Below, piece by piece: positions 1 to 12,800 of a stretch of DNA of 64,000 bases. Origin of the DNA: Patiria miniata (Eukaryota; Echinodermata; Asteroidea; Valvatida; Asterinidae). Position numbers and translations under genes: made by a program. Position 1 is the stretch's first letter. Each line of letters starts with the position of its first letter. The stretch lies in assembly GCF_015706575.1 (NCBI RefSeq), contig NW_024037071.1, positions 10,343,774 through 10,407,773 of the forward strand, written 5' to 3'. Below the pieces are notes generated by a model, which saw only the letters and a program-made list of their open reading frames with translations, was not told where the DNA came from and searched no databases.

Positions 1-2400
1 AAATCATTTTTTTTTCATCTAGAAGGGCAAAGGGTGAAACTCTGAATATACAGGGCGAGTCCAAAAGAAAGCGACCAAATTAGAAGAAAAAAAATGTTTG
101 AAAAAATGTAGCTCGCTCCATTTCACAAAAATGTTATGACGGGTGTGAAATCTCAGCTTTAAAGCTAATTTCAGCTTTCTTCTGTTTTGGAATTCAGCTT
201 TTTTCCCTCACTTGCTGTGTACAAAAGTATAGGAGATTTCCAAAGTTCAGCTTTTTTACACCCTTTTCAGCTGTTTTTTATCAGTGGTCACTCACACCCC
301 TGTGTTATGGTCTACCCTGTTGTTAGTTCCAAGGCGGGGGTCGTGCACTACTTAAAGTAGGAGGCTGCATGGAGTCCAAAAGTGAGGATTGATTCTTCTG
401 ATCTTTTAATCGTTACACTTGATTGCAATAACAATAGTCCACACCAGGTGCGGATGTAATAACTAAGAATAAGCCGTAACCATAACCCCCAGTATCAGTC
501 TAACTTCCAAACTGTTAAGTAGTCACATGGAATGCACTTCATCGGCCCACGGTAGAACGTATTCATAATACATTTGTACTAAAGATTCAACAGTCATCTC
601 AAATGTGGCGGTTAACAAAGTTTGTCGAGAGACAACCCGCCGGCGCCATGCTTGCAAATGAAGCCTTCTTTAGGTCAAGTAGTCCACTTTCATCGTTAAG
701 CCATGAATGAGGCATTCTGTGAATTTCCCATTTTTATAACCAATGGTAACAAGTTGTGTAGCTATCGTTCAATCCCAAATAATCAAAAATTGCCATCAGT
801 ATTTCAGACAAAAATGGTCCTCATATTCAAAACACAAAATCTGACAGTAAAAATAATGTTTTGACTCAAATGATTAAAATCTAAAAATAAAAAGTAGGTT
901 CTTTCAGTAAAACATGCGTAACTTCTGATAGCTGGATCAATTCCAGTATTTGTTTCTACAGATGAATGGGAGAACATGCTCTTTTAAGGCATACTTCATT
1001 GGTGTATCAAATTTGATTGTTTTAAGGAAAAAAAACATTGATCCAGTTAATTTTCTTTCCTTTTTACTCGCCCTGTAGTCATGACAAAAGAAGCGTAATA
1101 CTTTCTGATTCATAACTGCAAGGATTTGAGCAAATTTGATTGCTTGTATAAAATAATAATTATACTAACAAGCACAATAGGGCGACACTTCCATAGACTT
1201 GTGCACAAAATTTACCCTAGCCCTAACCCTAGCCCTAACAGGAACCCTAAACCTATCCCTATAACCCCTTATCCCAACCCTAACCCCTAACACTAACCCC
1301 TAGCCCTAGCCTTTGTCAAAATGGCGGTTTTCATATTGTGGCGACAGTTATGTGTGGCCCTAACACTGTGTCGCTCCATTAGAGCAAATTTAATAAACTG
1401 TCACCCTATTAGAGCTGTTAATACAACAAAATATCAGCTTATTACAGATCCAAATATTTTAAAGGAAAGACGAGTTTAATACTTAATGTTTTGTACTATT
1501 CCAATCAAATCCGTACTTCCTATGTTTTAAAGCCTAAATAGCCCCGAGACAATGACATAATACTCGAGATGCAGTGCGGGCAATGAGAACCTGAGCAGAA
1601 ACTTGCCATGGAGAGAGATGGGGCACATGTGGAAGGCACTGTACTGGGGCTAGTTCTTGATAGCTTATTAAGCAAAGTTGTGTTTATTCCAATGCCGAAA
1701 TCAGAGAAGACTTTAAACAACATAAGTGATTATTTAGACAGACCATTTACTCTTTGAATGTGCGTGAAATTATGCAACACTTTGACCCCTTATCGATAGC
1801 CAGAACAAAGCCAATTATGACTTCACCAATTCAGATTGTCTCTGATCAGTCATGCGTGACCCTAGCATCATCTTGCTTGTATCAAAAGAAAAAGTACAAA
1901 ATTAGCTTTCAAATAAAGTGTACACTTATTATAAAATGTTTATTAATTATTAAGCAATATACACCGAAACCCCAATTTCCTTTTTTTTCAAGACACTGTA
2001 TTTTAGAAGCACTTTTCCAATTATAATTGCCACAAGGTTTTACTTAAGAAACTACAAAAAAAAATTACCTCTTACTTGTGACTGCAGGCAGACACAAAAA
2101 TGAAAGAGCATGTCATAATAAATCACTTCCTTTTTTCTCATAGGCTACTTCTGTGTATACATTCAGAACAATTCCAGGGATGAGAATGGTATCATTTCTC
2201 CTGCTAAATTTAATATCTGGCAAGTTGGAACTATACAAGTAAATTGAAAATAAAAAATGTTCTTACAAATACACACGAATTCTTCAGTAGAGTTACAATA
2301 GCTGTACATTTATACGATTAAATTGCAAATACACCACCAGAAATTCATAAAAAATAAAATTTAACAAAGAAGGCACAAAATGGTATTAAAAATATAGGCC
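1..2400. other. Intergenic DNA, no gene seen
   Basis: I see no convincing exon here. The open frames at 1520-1723 and 1754-2026 have no recognisable domain and skewed composition, so I treat them as chance. The stretch is AT-rich with short homopolymers and one telomere-like tract listed separately. Confidence 0.6.
1211..1315. repeat. Degenerate telomere-like CCCTAA repeats
   Basis: About 100 bp of imperfect CCCTAA/CCCTAG units with interruptions such as GGAACCCTAAACC and CCCTATAACCCC. The animal telomere repeat is TTAGGG (CCCTAA on this strand). The units are too diverged for an active telomere, and unique sequence lies on both sides, so this is best read as an interstitial telomere-like tract or a simple satellite. 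Confidence 0.7.
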
Positions 2401-2475
2401 TATGTCTTCACAGTTTTGATTCCAACACCTGATTAAAAAAAAAAGTAATACAAATGTACTATGGTGCTACATGTA

Positions 2476-2663
2476 CAGTCGAGTCTCGTTATAACAAACT
2501 CGTTTGGACCTAGCCAAATTGTTTGTTATATCAGAATTTTGTATTAAGAGGGAACATCAGTCCCATTCATTGTGTACATAAATGCACAGTCGAGACCAAG
2601 GCTTTATGTTTGTTATAACCAGAATTTTGTATTAACAGAGTTTGTACTAACGAGAGTCAACTG
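2476..2663. mobile_element. Pogo/Tigger-like MITE with TA target duplication
   Basis: The left end starts CAGTCGAGTCTCGTTATAAC and the right end, read on the other strand, starts CAGTTGACTCTCGTTAG. Each end is flanked by TA (2474-2475 and 2664-2665). A TA duplication with this TIR style is typical of pogo/Tigger members of the Tc1-mariner superfamily. The 188-bp body is non-coding and contains a second internal pair of 'TTGTTATA...CAGAATTTTGTATTAA' segments. Confidence 0.65.
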
Positions 2664-3257
2664 TACTTCCCATCACCACTACCAAATACCAATACTTTTG
2701 ATCTGTTTTCTTTTGTCTTTCGGATTTTTATATGCGTAAAAGCGGTCACGCCTCATCCATGAAACACTTGCAATTCATTAAACAACAACTTGTAAAGAAA
2801 GAAAGAATGTAATAAATATTTAGCTTTAAGTTGCCTTCAAATATCTCGGGCCGCTTTTTTTATTTTACTCTCAGCCTAAAATGCATCGTTGCAATTGCTT
2901 TATGTAGCATCTGTTCTATTCCCTTGGCCATAGGCCTTCACCACACGGGTTGTATTTAAAAATAGGTTATCCAAACATAACAGATTGGTATGTGGGAGTT
3001 GTGAACATGATTGCCCCGTGAAGGGTTCATCAGCTTTCCATGTGTACCTCATTTGCATCTCTGCAGTCACGGATGACCCGGCCCATTGATTTCAAACAAA
3101 TGCTACCCCGGTCCCGACCTTCCTTTTGTCAGGAGACCTGATTCAGTGGTGAATTGAGCTGCCAAAAAAACATTCAAGCGCAGTGTATTATTGTGTATAA
3201 TTGTAAGGAAGGCATATTGAACGAGTTGGTGCATAATACATGTATAACTGCATAAAG

Positions 3258-3271
3258 CCATAGGCGTAGCT

Positions 3272-3302
<31 letters not shown>
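3258..3302. repeat. Transposon end fragment with long poly-G run
   Basis: The phrase CATAGGCGTAGCTAGG runs straight into about 27 consecutive G. The same pairing of a 'GGCG...' end with long G or C tracts recurs at 41.8-42.1 kb and 60.5 kb, where it marks hAT-like MITEs, so this is probably an end of a similar element. The homopolymer length may be unreliable. Confidence 0.4.
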
Positions 3303-3303
<1 letters not shown>

Positions 3304-3858
3304 TAACAAACCGTCTCGGATCAAGGCTAATTTTGTCGTTAATAAAGTTAATAACATTTCACATACCAAACCATTACTTTAGATAACTTTGTTTTGATAC
3401 ACCCTGCACTTCATTTCAAATTTAACACTTTAATGTTTTAAAATCAAAATACATAATAATGTTGACCATAACTTGTGTCCACATGTACACGTATTTGCTA
3501 AAAAATGAACAGTCATATTTCATTTACATGATGATAACATTTTTCTGAAATGATGACGTAGGTTATCCCTAAGATAAGTTTGCGACAATTCCTGGGAGGG
3601 ATACAGCCCAACGTTTTCAAAATAAAACATCACACAGAGTTACCAACTGTCCAAGTGCTCATACTTATACATGTACATGTATTGCCATTTGAAAAAAAAT
3701 TGAACCACATGATTTCATTTGAGTGACTTCTTTGACCGTATAATGTCAACACTATACAATATAACAAAAAAAATGATCATTAGTTGGTCTTGAACCAACT
3801 TTTTTATCCCACTGCTGCCACCATTTTTTTTTTTTATCTTTCCGTATCCAACAGTTGT

Positions 3859-6800
3859 TTAATTTTTGTTCGCATCTACGTTTCTCTTGCCACTGCTACC
3901 ATTGATAACGTCACCATGTGCTGGTTCCTTGATCACGTATGCTGAAAAGAATGTCAGGTGAAGTAGGTCACAGATATCCAGGACCACGATTCTGATGTAG
4001 TAAAACAGATCAGCTGCAGTGTAGACCTATACGCAAAGGGAAGCACGTCAGCATCTTAATGCTTAAATGGGAGTTGCAACTAAATTTCAAACCATGTGTT
4101 AATACTGGACGGTTTGCAGTTATGTGTAATCCCCCTTTCTATGGTTGAGGGTTTCTATCCTTACTTTGGCCCATGTAGGGGCCTACATCGAATTCGGAAC
4201 CAAGTCGCTATAGAGTTAAAATATGTATGCTATATTAACAAAAGTTGTGTCGACAGATTAAACTGGTTGGAATTTTCCCATTGATTTTGAAAGCTGGTTG
4301 CACCAAGTGTATTGATTGTAAACACAACACAGTACCAGCTAAAGTAGAAAGACTGCGGGTAACACCATTTGGAAAATAATGTCTTCTTGGAAGAAAACCG
4401 GTTGGTTGAGTGTAGAACTCGACCTTTCGGATAGTGTGCTCTGTCCGTCCTCAGGAGGGTGAGTGATCAAGGACCATCAAGCACACGGCAGGCAAGGAGA
4501 AATTGACAAGTCAGCCATCATCATAACAAACATTCGCACGAAGACGATTATCGCATCCACTGGGACCAAGCCCGCATCATCGCTCCGTTCACCCATTGGC
4601 ACCCAAGACGCATCACAGAAGCCATCGAAATCCACAGACACAACACAGTTACTCAAGACATCGGATTCCACATGAACGACATCTAGGGTACAACTCATCC
4701 AGCATCATGCAACCTACACACCAGCGCACAAGCAACCAGCATCCTGCATCCGACACACCTAAGCGCACAAGCATCCTGCATCAATCCAACACACTTCATC
4801 CCACAAGACTCCACAGCAGTCATACCCCACCACACACGCACAGCCATAAAGCCTCCAGCATCATTCACAGCCCATCACTCACCCTCCTGAGCACGGACAG
4901 AGCACACTCTCCGAAATGTCGAGTTCTACACTCAGCCAACCGGTTCTTTTCAGAACCACACTCCTTCCGAGAAGAGATTACTTTCCACATGGTGTTACCC
5001 GCAATCTTTCTACAGTATCTCATCCGCGGGGCCGTATCTTGAGTCCGACGCCTCATAAGTCCGACGCCTAATAAGTTCCAAATTTCGGAGTTATGAGGCA
5101 CTGAACTTAGGGATTCGGCCTCACATAGCTCCGACGCTTCTTAAGTCAGACGACTCATAATTCTGGCAACGGACAAACGATGTTTCGGACTTATGTGGCG
5201 TCGGACCCTCATCCGCCATGCAAAGCTTCAAGTCATATACAATACCAGCTACCGATGACATGAATTTGCTATACGTTTAGTGTCCATAAAATACATTTTA
5301 ATTCAAATTACACTGCTTTGCGATAAATGAGTACAATAATGAATTGTGGAGATTCAATGCAAAATACATGTGGTACATACATAAGTATAATTATGTGCAT
5401 GTATCTTCAATCTTAAAAAAAAAAATCAACTGTTGCCAATTCTGTCATTGCAGGACATTCGCATATTATGTTGTAGGTACTTTGCATTCAGGGGACATTT
5501 TCCATTAAAAAAAAACAACAATTAAACTGAGCAAATGTGAACCTTTTCCCCTGAGAATCAAAAGCACTGCACTTCCAAGATGGCTGCCATTCAAAGGGAC
5601 ACTTTACATCTGACAAAGATGAAGTTTGATTTTTTTTAAGTGGCTTCCTTTTTTAACTTTCAAAGTCTGGAACCCCGACTCACCACGACGGCCCAAAGTA
5701 GCAAATGGCTTGACAGTGGATTATTCAAGAGCTGGTTTGCTAGAAGAACCAGCGGGCCAAGAAAAATGGAGTCCATCGGAGTAAACTTGGACTTGGTCAT
5801 GTAAGCTACCTGAAAAAGTAAATAATAATTACGGATTTACTTTGAGGCTGGTGTCAATATCTTTTTTTAAATGCATATTCGCCCTGAACGCAACCTCGTC
5901 CCCATGGCTTACTTTATGTTCAACCTCGTTTCCAATAGTAAGCCCTAGGATGTGAACTTGCTTCCTGTATCCTGATTCGATAGCACAATTAGCAAGAAAT
6001 GGATTTATATCGTGTACTTGGTGTTGTTATTTCCAACACGTATCACGTGTTTTCACGTTTATATTGTAATTGTAACGTCCACACCTTCTCAAAAAATAAC
6101 TTCCTTTCCAGTTTGCTCATACATGTATTTATATGAAATGTGATACTGCATATTGGCTGGATAGGATTGTAACATTTCAACTTAGAATTGTTTTTTCGTG
6201 TTTTTGTCACTCATTGCCGCGACGAATTGGTTCGGTTTTTACCCCGGACACCACATACAAAAACAAACGCTGGTGTAAAGCACAGGCAAGCACTAGACTT
6301 TTTCTCATGTGCATACGTATCAAAACATTTTTGATATGCAAATGATCCAATACCAGGGTTAGAGAGCAGGTAGTGGTAGGAACGTACTGATCGACACCCT
6401 CGGAACGATGTTGCCCTGAACGAGGCTACAAGCCACTCCAGGTACAGGGCTACACGAGAAATAAAAATAAGTAGGTACTCGGTAAAACTGAAGGAAGGAG
6501 TTAACATTCCCTTTGAAACAGGACAGATCGTAGGTTGGAGGGAAACAAGTACCAGGCAAGTAATTCCAAAGAGATAAAGCTCGTGGGGAAAAAGCTATTG
6601 GAATATCCTATTGGTCTACATCTAGGTAGTGCAACAGTACATGTACATGGATGAGAACAGGCAGACAAGCGAGGAAGTTTGGTAAGATTTACCTTTTTTC
6701 CATATGGTACAGAGATAATTTTAAAATTTTTGACAATGCTCCCTGAAATGGGAAAACCGCACAATAATCTTTGAACTTGTGCGCATTCATTCTGCTAATT

Positions 6801-9800
6801 GGTTGTTAAAATATTAGAAACAGGGTTTTGATTTTCCTTGTGCGTTCATGGCGGAGAGTAATGCTTTTAACAGTCAAATTTAAAAGCTGTTTGGTAACCG
6901 AAAGTACAGGCCTTAACAATGATGTGGTCCTCTCCCCCCCCCCCCCCAATAAAGAAAAAGATAAGAAAACATGATCATACGCAAATGATTTATCTTCAAA
7001 CCTTGCCTTCTTTAAGGCTAGCCCTCAAATTAGAATCCCTCCCCAGGCCGTTCGGGGTTGAGCCCGCCCAGTATGTTGAAGGGATTGGGACCTTGCATGG
7101 AACTGATCGGCCTGGATTAACTCGTGATGGCAGCAACATTGATAGTGAAAACATTTTTTTGTTATCATTCCTGACAAGTAAAGTAATATCATGTACATGC
7201 TCATAAAGTGGGAAAACAATGAAAATGGAACACCCTCTTTGTGAACGCAACTTTCCAAAACACTGACCATGAGTTTGTTGGACATCTTTGCTTCCAGCAG
7301 TCCAAACACGATGAAAAAGATGCATGGCTGATAGTCACATAAGTCTGTCATCTCCTTGGTAATGATAGCCAAAACGAAGACCATGGCGATGCTCAGAAAC
7401 GGCGAAAACACACTTGTGCCCTGAAGAAATCGCATCAGTTAAGGTAGACAAGGACAAAGTGATACGGTTGAATGTTCAGGTAGTCCCTGTAATAACATAT
7501 CTTATACTTAACCTAAATGAAGGTGATGATAAATAAACACGTATTAAAACTGACCACATTACTACAACAAACACTATAATGATATGCATCACTCATTGAT
7601 TATCCTTATTAAACCAATAACATCTGTATAGGCCTACTACATTTTTTTTTAATGTGTATATTAACTAAAAAGTGAATCAAACCATATAGTGCTCCGGCGG
7701 TTTTGGGCGATACAGTAAGTGATAGGCAATTATGCGGTTTCGGGCGCTACAGTGACTAAAAGTTACTTCGGATGGGTATATAAAGCAAATCATGGGGATA
7801 TTAGAGAATGAACGGATTACAAATGCTGGCTATAACTGTACTTGGTAGAATGTCAACTTTCAATACAGACATGTTCAAAACTGCAGGTGTATCAGTGAAA
7901 GGTTCACAATATTTGAGATTGAGAACTGCAAGTGAAGAGCAAAATGCAGGCAACCAACGGTTGCAATAAGATGATTCGATTCCATTCCAACGGTCACTTT
8001 AAGAAGGAACTTCATTTTGTGAGTCCCACAGATCCTTAGTTTCCCGCGGTAAAACGAAATTGACAGAAAGGCGATATCATTATCAGCATTTCAATTTCGT
8101 TCTGAGCAAAACTCAAGTGGGAATTTACCGCCACGGTTAGCCTGTAACCTCGTCTCCAGATGAATATGGCATGGTTGACCAACTTGATGACGGCCATCAC
8201 TGCTGAAGAAATCACCACAGCCTCTCTCCACTCCACCCCATACACCTGCGGAATTACCAAGAAAAATGTGTTATTCACTAGACCACGTTGCAAGTTGCAA
8301 CTGTTTTCAAGCCTGCCTGCATGGTAACTCATACAACTTTCACCCTTGTAACGTTGTACACACTTGAGGCGCAAGTGGGAGCCATTCCGTTGCTGGTTGG
8401 TAAAGTCTGTCGTGCACAGTTCAGATTCCAATCTTAGACAGTAGTAAGCAATTGAATGGTTAGCCCCTTGTATATGCTGCATCTGTACAAACGCCTGGTG
8501 TGCCTATCCCGTTGCTTTTGGAACGGAGTTTCTGGCGCCTTCCTTGTCTCTTGTGTCCCGCCATACCTTTTGGGCCCAGAACTGTTGTCCAATGATCGCT
8601 GTTAACAGGTAACCAAAGCAAAGTGCGAGCTCCGACTCTGTCACGTCTAGTCTGCCAATCCAATATACAAAAAGGGGAAATATTATCAACAGCAAGTAAA
8701 CATAGTCATTTTTATGAAGATACGTGAATTGAACGGTAATCGGCAACAATTCCGGCTCAGCCAATATCTTGATGGACATTCTAGGGGGAAAAACCTGCCA
8801 TTAATGAGTGATAAAATAAACCTGTAATAAAATTAAGGGCTTTTTTTTGGGCTAGAAAATTGTATGCAACACTAGTCCACACCCAGAGGCCTGCGCAGAT
8901 CAACAGTTTAAAGGCCAACCTGCCTCAGTGTCTGTGGTCACCAACTTCAGCAGCAGGAGGAGTAGCTCTCATTGTCTCAATATTGGCAGTTTACGCCCTT
9001 GTGTTAAGTGATTGTCGAATACAAGGTTTCACACATTCCGCGCACCTGTTGCATCTGCATGGCAAGTTTAGAGTTAAACTGACACATGTTCACAGAGGCA
9101 GCTGGAAAGTCAGATATCATCTACCCAGTAAGCCAATAACTTTCTTTCCAAACCCTGAACACCCAAATAAAACAAACTATTGAGAATGAATTAAGGACTA
9201 GCAAAGGAGTTTTGGGAAGGAATGTATTAGCTTGGTGATCAGGAATAACAATACAGCGAATTCACCACCATCACCTTCATTGCGATGTCCAACGGGACTC
9301 TGTCAAAATAAACTGTGTTTATGGAAAATTTAACAATTTTTGGTACGGTATACACGAACGGTACAGTGTCACGGTTCCTGCGCTATTTTCAATACCTTCC
9401 TCATGTAAAAACAAAGACTACCTTGGACAAGGCTAATAACGTCAATATGAATCAACACGCAACTTTTAGTCAGACACAAGCATCATTATCACAATAGTAA
9501 TCACAGGTCATGTTTGAAGGTCAGCAACAGTCACTAAACATTTTGTTTTCAAAGTTCATGTTGTGTCTGCAAACCTCAGGCAAAGTATGAACCTATACTC
9601 TACAGTTCATGATTGCTTACGTTCCAAATCTGACCACTCCGGAGATGTAAGTCTGCCAGTGCGCTGTGAAGAACATGAACATCGCCGTAAGCATCAGTGT
9701 CAAAAATAGCTCAGGCCGTTCACCAATCCGCATGCAGATTGCTAACTGGATGGTCACAAAGACTGTTGGAAGGAGAAGAAAATGTACATATTTACAGACA

Positions 9801-12800
9801 GTGGTCAGAACAATGCAATGTGTCTTAATTTTTGATGACCAAATGTTTTAGGGACTTTTTGTGTGAAAACAATATGTAACCAGAATGATGCATTTGCATT
9901 GACAAACACAAATGCCCCATTGAGCCTACACGTTAATAACCCGACTTTCATACGCTTTACATGCCAACTTATTTTCAATTTATGCTGGGAAACCATTAAC
10001 AGAAAGGATCTTGACTTTTGACCTACGGGTTCCGAAGACAATGTTGAGTTTAAGCTCGGCACCCACCCCACCCCGGCACTATATCACCCCCTAGATCAAC
10101 CTTTATTCCAAGTTTGAAGTCGATGTGCCAAGTAGACCTTGAGATATCCTACAAGAATCAACTGCTTGCACCCCCCCCCCCCCCCCCCCCCCCCCACACA
10201 CAGATGGTTTGATTATGGTGTAAATCGAGGATGTTCCTCATGTTTCTCATCATCGATCTTTTGTTTGGTTTTGTACACGTTTTCTAATCGATGTCGTCCT
10301 CGATTTGACTCCTTTCTTCAATCACTCAATGATGTTTCACATGTGTGTCCTCGATCTACACCGTTAACATGCATATGTCTACCTTATATACCTAATGTGG
10401 ACATTACTTTGTCTTCGTGTAGTTCGAAAAAACTACAGAAAAAATATTTTACTCACACTGTGAAAATTCTTTAAACCCAATTTTTTGTTGTTATGATTTC
10501 CTTGAGCGTTCCTTTTTATTTTGCGACACATAACCCTCACCCCAAAATGCCTCTCAACCTGTTTTCCAGAGAGGGGGCAAACCTCAGCTTAATTAGTCCA
10601 CAGAAGGTTCAGGCAACCTGCATTGTGTGGACCTGTTTTGCTTTCAGGTCCACACAACGATGGCATGGTTGGCAATCTTTACCTACACAGTAGTTGTACG
10701 ATACCACTACATATACATGTACAGACCTTATAGGTTATGCTTCGCAGGTACATACTACCTCAGAGGGTGTTCTTTTCTCATTCAATTTAGTAACAAAGAA
10801 TGCACACAAGGTTCGATCATGTCTATCCAAGCGATATAAACCTAGCGCCCACCCCTATTAATTATAAACATTTACATCTGCACAAGGTTACTTTCCTACT
10901 CTTGCGTCTGGAATCTCAAACTTCATAGCGTTGGCCTTGTGGTATACTGACATTTCTACATGTATAGACAAATTTTCAGGATCCAATCCCAATTGTTGTT
11001 TTTTTGTCTCCAAAATTTTCCTATAGAATTTACATGGTAATTACACTTTTTGGAATATGCTTTACTCAATTTCCTGTTGCAAGCGTGCTAACCCCCAAAA
11101 TGCTAATCTCCACAAATGTTCGCATAGATGGCAGTGGCGCTCAGCATACATTGGCAGTCTAGTATCTGCAGCGAAACTGCGGTAACTTACACCATGCGTA
11201 GGCCTAAAGACCTTTATCAAGCTGCCACCATTTCAGTCATGTTCCCTGTACCTACCAACAGTACTGACCGATAAAGATTTTTGTGCAAAAAGGAACCAGA
11301 CTATTTGTCCTTCCAGCCCCGCTTTGGTTACATTTATTTGAATGGGGAAAAGTCAAATGGCTGCAACATGATAATGGTTTATAGGGTTATGCAACAAATT
11401 TGTTGCGCAGCTGCCCAATAAACGTACGATAGGTTTTTTAGAAAGAAACTTGGCCTACCTGCGCAATTTCAAAAATCATTTTTGGACGAGGAAGATAACA
11501 GGTATGGTTTCTGTTGTCACATAACGGTCATTAAATCAACCCCAACCATTTTGGAAAAAGTTTTGTCCAATTTTTTTTCGGAATCGTGCGGCAACTCTTA
11601 AAATTCTTTCAAGGATTGAATAGCAATTCATCTACATTTACTTCAAAAAAAAAAACAAAGCTTCTTGAGAGCTCCTTGCATCAACCTTGATAAGTTGAAC
11701 AAGGACAGGCTCTGTGACGATCACAATTATAACTTACTCCACCTTTAATACATGACTGCGTAAGTCTGTTACACCATAGTTGTTGCACAACTTGCGGCGT
11801 ATAAAGTGGAGTTGCACCGTTAGGCCAAAAAAAGTCTCCGGTTTCTGGTATGCGTGCGCGTCGCCGTAGCCATGCGCGTCGGCAAAATGAAAAAGTTTTG
11901 TTTCAATGTAAGATGATGTCTAAAAACTGCCAAACTCACTGGTTCGACTGGAATCCTGCTGCTGCACAATTCTATCGTGTCGTTAAGATGGGCTCCCATA
12001 TATTTGCACTAAATTTAGTCCGGCACCATTTGCAGTCATCAGCCGACATAAATTTTAAAGGAAAAAAAAAGTAAAAAAAAAAAAAAGGCCGCATCGCCGC
12101 ACCACTTTGGGGCAAAACTGGAGCCATTTTTTGGCCTTAAGTAAAATTTGGTGAAATCGGGTGCTTGGCCCCTTTAATGGGGAGAGTTACAAATCCACAC
12201 CTCATATCCCTAAATTCTGTTCCCCTTACAAACTCTGTTCCCCTATTGTATATCCCAACCGTGGGCTATTTTTGTTTTTACCTGTGGAGACAGAGTCGCT
12301 CGCGTGGTCAACTATCTCCGCAATATGCCAGTCCTTTTTGTTGGCTAGTCCGCGCAAACACTGCTTCCCATCCAAAGCATCGCAGATCTGATACAGGAAC
12401 ATGGTTACCGAGGCCAGTGCACACGCCCACAATGGAACCTTAAGACCAAACAACAAAATACAGGTCACTCTTTGTTCCCTCAGTAAAATGTTAGACCTCT
12501 GACTTCTTCTAGTCTGGCCCAATAAGAGTCCATATTCTACCTCGGCAACATCAAATACTTACACCAAAGGCTAAAAGGTTTGTTAATTGAAGACTTCCAA
12601 AACAAATGATTTTTGGAGTGAAAAGTGAAGCGGACGTTAGAAACTATAACTTGAGGAGAAATGGATGAACTCACACATAATATGGTTAAGGTATAAGATT
12701 TTAACATGAAAAAAGATGATTAACCCTTACTCTCTGAGGGTAGTTTACTGCATGTCAGTTGGTTATGCCAATGCCCTCCAGCTGCAGTTTATTGGAGGAT

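Noticed and set aside
4596..5042. 148-residue His/Ser/Thr-rich frame
   Set aside because: It runs across the Penelope-like fragment in the wrong frame and into the foldback arm; the 4516-4686 frame carries the recognisable motif instead.
8036..8482. 148-residue minus-strand frame
   Set aside because: Only 8129-8245 is coding (exon 5 of the phosphotransferase); the rest is intron read-through.
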